Virus record (IMG/VR): IMGVR_UViG_3300022858_000343
Coordinates: 1-25,116 of that record
Direction: 5' to 3' (one strand)
Length of the DNA: 25,116 bases
Origin: a virus
The notes beneath the pieces were generated by a model that saw nothing but the letters and a program-made list of their open reading frames with translations, made no database searches and had not been told where the DNA came from. Below are positions 1-6,512 of the stretch, piece by piece. Within the stretch, counting starts at the first letter, position 1; each line of letters begins with the position of its first letter. The translations under genes were made by a program, and so were the position numbers.

Positions 1-32
1 CCTATTACACTAAACGGACATTTCTTTAACAT
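1..32 (-). CDS. Start of a gene running off the window (unknown)
   Basis: An ATG at 32-30 on the minus strand follows an AAAGGA-type ribosome site at good spacing and opens a frame reading MLKKCPFSVI before the window ends. It sits 15 nt after the stop of the tail-tip gene, so it continues the same leftward structural operon. Only ten residues are visible and no family can be named. Being next to a tail-tip gene, it may be another tail, lysis or late accessory gene, but that is inference from position only. Confidence 0.5.
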   Translation of the reverse strand, partial: MLKKCPFSVI

Positions 33-47
33 AACAAAATCCTTTCT

Positions 48-785
48 TTAGTCTTTTTTACACATTATAAAACAATAAGCTGCTGGTCGCCACGTACCGG
101 CATGTGCAGAAGCTCCATGACTATGTGCTGTATCACTGCCAGTCGATGTTGTTAATTTACCTGTTCTTCTATTATAATAAGATCCTCCAAAACCAACAAC
201 ACCACCTGTTCCGTCCCATTTTTCAAGACCAGAATGAGTATGTGCCGCTAATTCAGCAATTGTTAATGCATGACTTCCACCTGTGATTCCCGAAATTGTC
301 CACGTCCCAGTAGCGTGTGCCCCCCCACCCGTTTGCCCTCCTGCGGCAGAACCTTTCGTAACCATAATGGTTTTGTCATCAAGGGTATTCTGTATTGTCC
401 ATCCGGTTGGTGCAGTATCAGCATAAAACAACATAACATCTCCAGTAGCAATAGGAGAATCATTCATTTCTCCGCCAGATGTTATTTGAATTATATCACC
501 GTCCTCGTCTATCATGAACAGTTCTGCTTTTGTAGAAACATCTTTGGCATAAAGTATTATACCACTTGCAACTTCTGTCGGGTCGGCAGCTAATACCGGA
601 AGGGTAATTTTCTTATGTAAACCATCGTTGGTTTGACTCGTTGCGTCCTTCCAATAATGGTCTATCTCCATTCTTTCACGAACAGCAACCTCTAACCTTC
701 TGATATAATCATCAATCTCGTAACCATAATTATCATCATCTGGTGCGGCTTCAAATGCGGCGTTCCAATTATAAGTATGTGCCAT
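48..785 (-). CDS. Tail-tip / collar-domain fibre protein
   Basis: A 245-aa probable receptor-binding or tail-tip protein. Residues 79-102 (YAKDVSTKAELFMIDEDGDI) look like the short segment often found in phage fibre N-termini. From about residue 114 the protein resembles the phage tail-collar / microcystin-dependent-protein fold: the opening TGDVMLFYADTAPTGW, then Gly/Thr-rich sequence, two His clusters (AHTHS near 181-185, AHSHG near 220-224) of the kind that bind metal in trimeric fibres, and the typical ending WRPAAYCFIMCKKD. The start at 785 has AGGTAAGG upstream and lies 11 nt after the connector-like gene. The N-terminal region (DDDNYGYEIDDYIRRLEVAVRERM) probably makes a short helical attachment segment. 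The exact role (fibre, collar or tip) is inferred. Confidence 0.8.
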   Translation of the reverse strand: MAHTYNWNAAFEAAPDDDNYGYEIDDYIRRLEVAVRERMEIDHYWKDATSQTNDGLHKKITLPVLAADPTEVASGIILYAKDVSTKAELFMIDEDGDIIQITSGGEMNDSPIATGDVMLFYADTAPTGWTIQNTLDDKTIMVTKGSAAGGQTGGGAHATGTWTISGITGGSHALTIAELAAHTHSGLEKWDGTGGVVGFGGSYYNRRTGKLTTSTGSDTAHSHGASAHAGTWRPAAYCFIMCKKD

Positions 786-796
786 TTTTCCTTACC

Positions 797-1501
797 TCAC
801 TTTGGATAACTTGGATAGCGTTCACCAAGATTAAACCCACGATTAACTGTGTTTTCTATTGAACCAAGCCTTCTTTCTCTGTTGGGATTCATTCTTCTCT
901 GTGTAAGTCCAGCCAGCCCAGAAATATACTGTTGCCAATACCAGTTGCCCCTGTCCAGATCACGCCCACCACCAGACTTATACAGGGCCATTGCCATAAC
1001 GCCATCTTTCAATAACTTACCGTTTGTGAATGGATATAATGGCGAACCAGCATCAGCAAGTTCTGACGGAATCATTATTTGTTCAATTCCAAGAACCAAA
1101 TCTGCTGTTGTCGGTTTTCGGAACAAGCTAACCTTCGTGCCATCTTCTCCCAAATCATGATAGAAAACAGCTGGAGTACCAGAATCAAATTCTCTCCATT
1201 TATAAATATCTCTGTCCAACTCTACAACCGATGTTCCATCAAGAGGTATTCCATCACAATCAACACCTAAAAGTGTTATCCCTCTATCATATCCGGTTGG
1301 AACTGGGAGGTCGTAACTTTTCTGTTCTGCAACCGTTACCGTTGTTTCATCACGTACTTTTATAAGTTGAAGTTCTTCACAAGTATCTTGATAAAGATTA
1401 TTATAATACTCTTTGATTTCTGCCTCTGTCCACCAATCAGAAGTTCCAGCTTCCTCTGATAGCTTTGCTTGAAGTTTAACATACGCTTCATCTAATGTCA
1501 T
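797..1501 (-). CDS. Head-tail connector/adaptor-like structural protein
   Basis: A 234-aa protein. The start chosen is ATG at 1501 (MTLDEAYVKL), preceded by GAGAGGT at good spacing and one base after the upstream stop; the longer frame would run into the methyltransferase gene. The pattern is an N-terminal helical region with a WWTEAEIKEYYNNLYQD segment, then a Tyr-Asp-Leu-Pro stretch (QKSYDLPVP), a 'GTPAVFYHD' segment, a 'VSLFRKPTTADLVL' strand, then 'YPFTNGKLLKDGVMAMALYKSG'. This resembles phage adaptor proteins that sit between portal and tail (DUF6682-like / head-tail adaptor type), as I recall them. It lies between the modification genes and the tail-tip gene, which fits a neck protein. 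The family match is from memory, not from a search. Confidence 0.55.
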   Translation of the reverse strand: MTLDEAYVKLQAKLSEEAGTSDWWTEAEIKEYYNNLYQDTCEELQLIKVRDETTVTVAEQKSYDLPVPTGYDRGITLLGVDCDGIPLDGTSVVELDRDIYKWREFDSGTPAVFYHDLGEDGTKVSLFRKPTTADLVLGIEQIMIPSELADAGSPLYPFTNGKLLKDGVMAMALYKSGGGRDLDRGNWYWQQYISGLAGLTQRRMNPNRERRLGSIENTVNRGFNLGERYPSYPK

Positions 1502-1502
1502 G

Positions 1503-2000
1503 TCATACCTCTCTTTTGTGTGCAACCACACACAATGATGCTATATTTCGTGGAGAATCATGCCATTTCAAATTACCAAAACCACAATTGAATAACAGGT
1601 CTGTTAAATACTGCCTATTAAATCCACATAAATGTCTATCTGATGGGTAGAGCGTTCTTCCGTAAACACCGTTGTACCAATAATCTTTTGAACCCAAATA
1701 ATTTTCTAAATAATTTCGCATAAATTGTTCAAGGTCTGGAACCTCTATGTAGGCACTTCCATCATCTTTAAGTACACGCCTCATTTCAGATAAGGCTTTC
1801 CAGTGGTTATTTTTATCAAGGTGTTCAAGGATATGAGAACAGATCACACCCTTGAACACTTTGCCTTCAAAGGGAATATCTAAAATATCACCCACTATAT
1901 CAGGAACGGATATTTCATTCTCAACAACATCCATGTTAATTGCAGTGGTTATTCTGCAATTTCCACAACCTATATTTAGATATTCCTTTTCTGGTATCAT
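1503..2000 (-). CDS. Class I SAM-dependent methyltransferase
   Basis: A 165-aa enzyme with a Rossmann-type methyltransferase core. Motif I (LNIGCGN, residues 8-14) binds S-adenosylmethionine; an acidic residue ends the next strand (NMDVV). 'GDILDIPFEG', 'ICSHILEHL' and 'MRRVLKDDGSAYIEVP' match the later motifs of the Methyltransf_11 group. The start is ATG at 2000, one base after the upstream stop; the longer in-frame extension would overlap the 94-aa gene completely and has no family character. No DNA-methylase signature (DPPY/NPPY or PC) is visible, so the substrate is more likely a protein, sugar or small molecule. Lying in the structural operon close to a glycosyltransferase, it may modify a glycan or virion protein. 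That is inference. Confidence 0.8.
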   Translation of the reverse strand: MIPEKEYLNIGCGNCRITTAINMDVVENEISVPDIVGDILDIPFEGKVFKGVICSHILEHLDKNNHWKALSEMRRVLKDDGSAYIEVPDLEQFMRNYLENYLGSKDYWYNGVYGRTLYPSDRHLCGFNRQYLTDLLFNCGFGNLKWHDSPRNIASLCVVAHKREV

Positions 2001-2001
2001 T

Positions 2002-2286
2002 TTATATCTCGACTCTCGTGGCCAGTTCGTCAAATTGAATAAGAAAGTTGGGGTCAAACATGGGAGTGGCTTCTGGCCTATACCCATCTGCCATGCCATC
2101 GACCTCACTATAACTCAGGTTCAAATCGTGCGGAATTTCCATTGCCCCGGATGCACACATTCCAGTAGATGCCACGCTTCCATCATCGTTATATTCAACA
2201 AATAATGCAAGTGGATACTGCATGTATGTTTTTTGGCCGGGAACAATATTTCTACGAACCATTAACTTTTGTGTCACAATCTTCAC
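2002..2286 (-). CDS. Hypothetical structural-operon protein, 94 aa
   Basis: Not recognised. I place the start at a GTG at 2286 because a full AGGAGGT lies seven bases upstream; the first ATG is eight codons further in, with a worse site. The protein would begin MKIVTQKLMVRRNIVPG and is rich in beta-type sequence with acidic patches, with no membrane segment or cysteine cluster. It overlaps the end of the glycosyltransferase by 35 nt and ends one base before the methyltransferase start, so the three are probably translated together. It could be a small virion or neck protein, or a partner of the two enzymes. Neither is shown. Confidence 0.65.
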   Translation of the reverse strand: MKIVTQKLMVRRNIVPGQKTYMQYPLALFVEYNDDGSVASTGMCASGAMEIPHDLNLSYSEVDGMADGYRPEATPMFDPNFLIQFDELATRVEI

Positions 2287-3067
2287 TTCCAATACCTCCT
2301 TCACCAAGAACCTCAAGTGGGTTCCTGAATTCTGTTGGTGCAGTTGGGTCTGCCATGTATTTTATATCCTTGGAAAATTTTATGTCAGGTAGCCATATTT
2401 GGTTTAAACCATACTTCTCATGAATATCAAGAAGTATTTGTTTGGATGCTTTTGTTAGAATGGGCTTATCAACTAAATGACCAGCCTCTATCAAATCATC
2501 CATATAGATACCAACATCTTCCACATATTCTGATGCCTTTACACAAAAATAAACATCTTCAGTATGTGTATTCCCCGTTACAAACCACGGCTCAGGAACA
2601 ATTTTAAACAACTCACAGTCAATCATTGTACAACAACAACCAACCGCATCGACCTTAACAAGGCCATCATCCCTTACAGAACCTTCATAATCAGAGAAAA
2701 TTTTCATGACACCCTTTTCGACATATTTAAATATCATTGGTTCATAGGGGAAACCACGAATAAAAGCTCTTGCTTGCAGAATATGCATATCGGGATTTTC
2801 GTCAAATCTCCGAAACATCTTTTCGACAACGAGTGGGTCTAATCTCATATCATCATCATAAAAGAAAAGATGCGTACACTCATTTTGTAAGGCATACTTA
2901 ACAGCCATATCCCTTGCTTTGTCAATCGGCATGCGCCACGGAGCAGAAAACAAAACCTCGACATCAGGTAGATTTCTACCAACACGATACATCATGTTCA
3001 TGTGACTTGCATAAACAACTGGGTCAACTTGATAAAGATTCGTGGCAATCATCAATCGTTTTTTCAT
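2252..3067 (-). CDS. GT-A-fold glycosyltransferase (GT2-like)
   Basis: A 271-aa protein expected to transfer a sugar from a nucleotide-sugar donor. The N-terminus (MKKRLMIATNLYQVDP) is a first Rossmann strand. 'MPIDKARDMAVKYAL' is followed by 'HLFFYDDDMRLDP' (about residues 66-78), where the Asp cluster at 71-73 matches the metal/donor-binding DxD of GT-A enzymes. A later 'TEDVYFCVKA' matches the ED motif that usually carries the catalytic base. No membrane segment is evident, so it should be cytoplasmic. Its start overlaps the stop of the zinc-ribbon gene (ATGA). Virus-encoded enzymes of this type can glycosylate virion proteins or other targets; its place between capsid and connector genes suggests a virion target, but this is inference. 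Confidence 0.8.
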   Translation of the reverse strand: MKKRLMIATNLYQVDPVVYASHMNMMYRVGRNLPDVEVLFSAPWRMPIDKARDMAVKYALQNECTHLFFYDDDMRLDPLVVEKMFRRFDENPDMHILQARAFIRGFPYEPMIFKYVEKGVMKIFSDYEGSVRDDGLVKVDAVGCCCTMIDCELFKIVPEPWFVTGNTHTEDVYFCVKASEYVEDVGIYMDDLIEAGHLVDKPILTKASKQILLDIHEKYGLNQIWLPDIKFSKDIKYMADPTAPTEFRNPLEVLGEGGIGSEDCDTKVNGS

Positions 3068-3237
3068 TTAATTACTCCAATCCTAATTAAGAACTCTTGC
3101 CATAGAGTTACGTTTGTTCCTCGTACCGTATTGCCTCCACAAAAACGGCACTTGCCAGTTTTCAAGAGAGTGATAGACGTTATCACTTTGTTACAAGTGT
3201 AACAACGATAAACATCTATCACCTTTCTCTCTTTCAT
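3064..3237 (-). CDS. Small zinc-ribbon protein, 57 aa
   Basis: A short gene beginning MKERKVIDVYRCYTCNKVI. It has two CxxC pairs, CYTC (residues 12-15) and CRFC (30-33), 18 residues apart (C12 to C30), which is the pattern of a zinc ribbon. A purine-rich AAAGGG precedes the ATG at 3237. The stop TGA overlaps the ATG of the glycosyltransferase, which strongly supports a real, translationally coupled gene. Its function is unknown; such ribbons can bind nucleic acid or protein, or simply stabilise a small fold. Confidence 0.75.
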   Translation of the reverse strand: MKERKVIDVYRCYTCNKVITSITLLKTGKCRFCGGNTVRGTNVTLWQEFLIRIGVIK

Positions 3238-3254
3238 AATTTACCCTTTCCCTT

Positions 3255-3695
3255 CTACAATGCCCTCACATAAACACCAGCGGCTCTGAGTGCAGCAGAA
3301 GAAGTAAGTGACGCCGAGTGACCATACACAAATGTGGGTTGCATTGCGGTGGCCGCACCAACCGATTCAGACATTACCAAATGACCACTGGAACCACTTG
3401 CAACATTTAGCACCGCCCCACAATTTGCCGCAAAGTCTGAATCACCGAGTATCTGTGCATTGGTTTTAAGGCCATAAACGAGCACCTTGCCATAGACCCC
3501 AGAAGCAATTGCTTCGTCCGCAAGACCAATGGTCTTGGTTCCATCTACTGCTTCATTTGCAAGATAAGCGTCCTTGCCATCACCAATACCATCGAAGTGA
3601 TAACAAACTGGCCTACCATCAAGCAGTGCCTCAGCAGCCTTTACGATTAAACAAACCCTTTCAGGTTCTTCTCTGTTAATTCGAGCAAATAACAT
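3255..3695 (-). CDS. Probable capsid decoration protein, paralogue 2
   Basis: A 146-aa protein with the same length as, and roughly three-quarters identity by eye to, the gene immediately upstream in the operon (3708-4148). Both begin ML-ARINRE-PE-V and share 'VKAAEALLDGRPVCYHFDG', 'GDGKDAYLAN', 'GLADEAIASG' and 'VYGLKTNAQ'; differences concentrate in the middle and C-terminal third (e.g. GSSGHLVMSESV versus KSSGCLLQSASL). A GGGGAGGT site precedes the ATG at 3695. Lying two genes after the major capsid gene, small and Gly/Ala-rich, it is most likely a head decoration (cement) protein. No defined family was recognised, so a tail-tube or other virion role is possible. Confidence 0.7.
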   Translation of the reverse strand: MLFARINREEPERVCLIVKAAEALLDGRPVCYHFDGIGDGKDAYLANEAVDGTKTIGLADEAIASGVYGKVLVYGLKTNAQILGDSDFAANCGAVLNVASGSSGHLVMSESVGAATAMQPTFVYGHSASLTSSAALRAAGVYVRAL

Positions 3696-3707
3696 TTAAC
3701 ACCTCCC

Positions 3708-4148
3708 CTATAGACATCTTACATACACACCCAACTCACGCAAACCGGCAGACAAGGCCAGGGACGCTGAATGGGCATATACAAAGTTTGGCTGAACAGC
3801 TGTTGCCGCACCCAAAGATGCCGACTGCAGCAGACACCCGCTTGACTTGGAGTCAATCCCAAATATAGCACCACAGTTTGCGGCAAAATTGGAAGCTCCA
3901 TAAGCCTGTGCATTGGTTTTTAAACCATACACCATTACCTTACCATACTTACCAGATGCAATTGCTTCGTCAGCCAACCCAACCACAAGGGTTCCGTCTG
4001 TGGCGGCATTAGCCAAGTATGCATCTTTACCATCCCCGGTGCCATCGAAATGATAACATACGGGACGGCCATCCAGTAACGCCTCAGCCGCTTTGACAAT
4101 AATCAAGACCTTTTCAGGGTCTTCTCTGTTTATCCTTGCTATTAACAT
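3708..4148 (-). CDS. Probable capsid decoration protein, paralogue 1
   Basis: A 146-aa tandem paralogue of the next gene. The start is ATG at 4148 (MLIARINRED), which matches the paralogue's N-terminus exactly and has AAAGGAG upstream; the longer reading would extend back to the capsid stop. It follows the major capsid gene by 31 nt. Alternating beta/Gly-rich sequence with conserved Cys residues (PVCYHFDG, AANCGA) fits a compact beta domain. Tandem duplication next to the capsid gene suggests two versions of one surface protein that may occupy different positions on the capsid or bind different ligands. Role inferred from position. Confidence 0.7.
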   Translation of the reverse strand: MLIARINREDPEKVLIIVKAAEALLDGRPVCYHFDGTGDGKDAYLANAATDGTLVVGLADEAIASGKYGKVMVYGLKTNAQAYGASNFAANCGAIFGIDSKSSGCLLQSASLGAATAVQPNFVYAHSASLALSAGLRELGVYVRCL

Positions 4149-4179
4149 TATTCTTTTACTCCTTTGCCACAACGGGCCG

Positions 4180-5256
4180 TTAGGAAACAATTTCTTGATC
4201 TATCTTATAATGCAACCCTTGTTTCCTTCTGTTGGAACAACACAGTTCACCCATCATATAAAGGATGGACGTCTTGACCTTCTGGTTCTCCGGCTGAATA
4301 AACGGGCCAACAGCAAAATCCTGTCCCTGACACACAACCAACTCCAAAAATTCAGAATTGAGGAACGCCGCAGACGAATAATCTGTGGTAATGTCCGTCC
4401 AATATGAATCAACGGTGTCAATAGTCACAGCGGTTCCATCTTCCACATCAGGCACATACTCATCCCACATCAACGTGGCTCCCTTGAATTTGAACCCACC
4501 AAATCCAAGATCAGCAACAGTATCATTAGAAACCATAATCTGAGCCTTGCTCAAGCAAGCCCCTTCATATGTTTCATAATAACGCTGGTCACACAGAATC
4601 AAGTCAGGAAAACTTCGCTTACCCTTTGAACCACCCCTTGAACAGAGATTGTAAAGGTGAGACATTTCCTTGTAAAACTGTGCCCAAGTTTTTGTTGCGG
4701 CTGTGGTGGACAATGAAACCTGATTTTGCCACCAATCATACGTTGATTGGTTGATTCCACCAACAGTCGTTGAGGCGAAAGCCTTCTGGATAAGGTGAAA
4801 AATCGGGAGCAGGTCTGCACCACCATTGCCAGCAGAAAATGCAAGTATCATGGCATTAACATACTCACTCATTGACATTTCTGTGTTGTTTGCTTTGCTC
4901 TGCAACAGAGAAATTATCTGGTTCTTGCCCTGATTCTTTGCTAATTCTTTGTTGGAAATTGTAGTAGAACCGGCAATTTCCTTCCACTCATAAAAAGCAG
5001 CGGTGAGGTGATCTTGCGGAGTCGTGTCAATGGTATCATAACCAGAAGACATTGACTTTATTGTATCGTTACGCCCATATTCAAGCGGAATAACAATACG
5101 CTCTCCACCGGGTTCAGTTCTCTTTCTCTCGTTGGCATGAATCCAATAAAGGAAAGGGTTCGCGTTAAAGATATTGTCGTACAGCTTATCACGGTAATTC
5201 AACCATGTGCTGGTCAACATTTCATCAAATTCAAACGTAAATGAATTTACAGACAT
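4180..5256 (-). CDS. Major capsid protein (HK97-like fold)
   Basis: A 358-aa protein directly after the scaffold gene, with GGAGGT upstream of the ATG at 5256; in a late operon this position and the strong site fit the most abundant virion protein. The N-terminal part (FNANPFLYWIHANERKRTEPGGERIVIPLEYGRND) and 'EWKEIAGSTTISNKELAKNQGKNQIISLLQSKANN' resemble the E-loop and long spine helix of HK97-type capsid proteins. 'FPDLILCDQRYYETYEG' and 'FGGFKFKGATLMWDEYVPD' resemble the A- and P-domain strands of capsid proteins such as those of many uncultured siphophages. No N-terminal delta domain or protease gene is seen, so the separate scaffold probably guides assembly. The subfamily is not assigned. 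Confidence 0.85.
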   Translation of the reverse strand: MSVNSFTFEFDEMLTSTWLNYRDKLYDNIFNANPFLYWIHANERKRTEPGGERIVIPLEYGRNDTIKSMSSGYDTIDTTPQDHLTAAFYEWKEIAGSTTISNKELAKNQGKNQIISLLQSKANNTEMSMSEYVNAMILAFSAGNGGADLLPIFHLIQKAFASTTVGGINQSTYDWWQNQVSLSTTAATKTWAQFYKEMSHLYNLCSRGGSKGKRSFPDLILCDQRYYETYEGACLSKAQIMVSNDTVADLGFGGFKFKGATLMWDEYVPDVEDGTAVTIDTVDSYWTDITTDYSSAAFLNSEFLELVVCQGQDFAVGPFIQPENQKVKTSILYMMGELCCSNRRKQGLHYKIDQEIVS

Positions 5257-5286
5257 TTTTCAATTAACCTCCATAATGTGTTTGCG

Positions 5287-6084
5287 TCAACCCTGCGCAC
5301 TGGCATCTTCAACAAATTTATCAAAAGCATCCTGCATGTTATTGATTTTCTTTGGTGTAATGCCAATTTTCTTTTTGTTTCCAAAGGTCGTTACGGCCTC
5401 TCTGCCTGGTTGACGATTAGTAACTTGTTTATTTGGGTCTGGCGTTTTTTCTTTTGTTTCTGCCACAATACCCAACTCCATATTGGCCACCCTAAGCAAC
5501 AAATCAAGATCATTGTATGCATTGGGGCCGAGCTTCTTTGCAACTTCGTCCATCTTCATTACTGTTGTCGGAGGAACTTTCTTCTCTGTCATAAAAGTCT
5601 TGACAGTCGAAACAAAGCCTTCCTGTTTGTTTTTGCTAACATTCGAGGAAACAGTGCCTACTTGCGTTTTCAAATCCTTTATTTCATCATGCATGACCTT
5701 AAAGAATTTTGCATAATAATCATTGTCCTCGAACTGGAGGGCATCATCAAGCGGGTCTTTTACAACCACGGGAGAGGGCTCACCAGTGACAGTCCCTTGT
5801 TCGCCACCAGGATTCTGGTTGGCCATATTCTGCATCAAAACATCGGATAGGTCTGCTTTTGGTCGCAGCTTACCGAGTTCAGCGAATTGGTCACCCACTA
5901 CGGTTTTGAACTTGCCTATCTCTTCACGAAATTCCTCAGGAAACTGAGAAACATCAAGATTCATAATATCCTCAACTGCAACCTCTTTTGTACCATCACC
6001 AGTACCATCATCCGTACCGGGAAGTTCACCAGCATTTACAACTACAGACTTTCCATCTTCTGAAAATTGAATGTCTTTAAACAT
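5287..6084 (-). CDS. Capsid scaffolding protein
   Basis: A 265-aa acidic, highly charged protein with low-complexity Gly/Thr/Asp segments (PGTDDGTGDGTKEV) and a helical, coiled-coil-prone middle (about residues 125-165, DYYAKFFKVMHDEIKDLKTQV). The C-terminus is basic (NKKKIGITPKKINNMQDAFDKFVEDA), as in scaffolds that bind capsid protein through a C-terminal helix. It sits between the FmdB-like gene and the major capsid gene, the usual scaffold slot when no prohead protease is fused. AAAGGA precedes the ATG at 6084. Sequence identity to a named scaffold was not recognised; the assignment rests on composition and position. Confidence 0.7.
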   Translation of the reverse strand: MFKDIQFSEDGKSVVVNAGELPGTDDGTGDGTKEVAVEDIMNLDVSQFPEEFREEIGKFKTVVGDQFAELGKLRPKADLSDVLMQNMANQNPGGEQGTVTGEPSPVVVKDPLDDALQFEDNDYYAKFFKVMHDEIKDLKTQVGTVSSNVSKNKQEGFVSTVKTFMTEKKVPPTTVMKMDEVAKKLGPNAYNDLDLLLRVANMELGIVAETKEKTPDPNKQVTNRQPGREAVTTFGNKKKIGITPKKINNMQDAFDKFVEDASAQG

Positions 6085-6096
6085 GTCTAATCCTTT

Positions 6097-6381
6097 CTAT
6101 AAATGGGCGTGTAGTCTGCCCTGTTTTTGCGCCAACTCTGTATCATTATGGCGGTTTACTGCATCCACTACGTCTTGTTTTGTTCTAACATATACCGGCT
6201 CATGGTCAATGTTTTCACAAAACTGTGCATCAAAAACATGAACGGCACCATTGGAAATTAGTTTTTTTGGATAACCCTGACACGGTTTATTAGGACACTC
6301 AACAACCAATTGATCATCAATCTTTTGTATCCTTTCAAAAAGAACACCACATCGCGGGCACTCATATTCATAAATGGGCAT
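6097..6381 (-). CDS. FmdB-like zinc-ribbon protein
   Basis: A 94-aa protein starting MPIYEYECPRCGVLFERIQK, the hallmark of the FmdB / CxxC-CxxC-SSSS regulatory-protein family: a zinc ribbon with a first CxxC at residues 8-11 (CPRC) and Cys30/Cys35 (CPNKPC) as the second pair. It ends in a longer charged tail with His (HVFDAQFCENIDHEPVYVRTKQ). The ATG at 6381 is chosen over a TTG two codons upstream because the family begins exactly here and AAAGGG is eight bases away. It overlaps the previous gene's stop by one base. Such proteins are often found in phage head operons between portal and scaffold; function unknown. Confidence 0.8.
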   Translation of the reverse strand: MPIYEYECPRCGVLFERIQKIDDQLVVECPNKPCQGYPKKLISNGAVHVFDAQFCENIDHEPVYVRTKQDVVDAVNRHNDTELAQKQGRLHAHL

Positions 6382-6512
6382 CAACAATTCCCTTTCTTTC
6401 CACCAGTTTTTTTACCAGTACCAGTATCAGAATTCCTTCCTCGTCCTCCACCACGTCCATCTTTTGGCCCCTTAGCATTTCTCGGTGGGCCTGTTTTATT
6501 TTTTCTTGGCAT
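6381..6512 (-). CDS. Small Gly/Arg/Lys-rich protein, 43 aa
   Basis: A 43-aa frame starting MPRKNKTGPPRNAKGPKDGR and ending GKKGNC. About a third is Gly and much of the rest Lys/Arg/Pro, with a single terminal Cys. Its ATG overlaps the portal stop (TAATG), with a full AGGAGGT nine bases upstream, and its TGA overlaps the FmdB ATG. The coupling on both sides makes it very likely translated. The TGP-x-x-x-x-GP-x-DGRGGG pattern recalls short 'GPxGxGPxTGRGxG' proteins of bacteria and phages, whose role is unknown. Being strongly basic and disordered, it may bind DNA or RNA, or the scaffold. Confidence 0.75.
   Translation of the reverse strand: MPRKNKTGPPRNAKGPKDGRGGGRGRNSDTGTGKKTGGKKGNC

Noticed and set aside
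5278-5850. 190-aa plus-strand frame inside the scaffold gene
   Set aside because: It is antisense to a coupled structural gene, rich in Phe/Ile/Cys without a pattern, and has no ribosome site.
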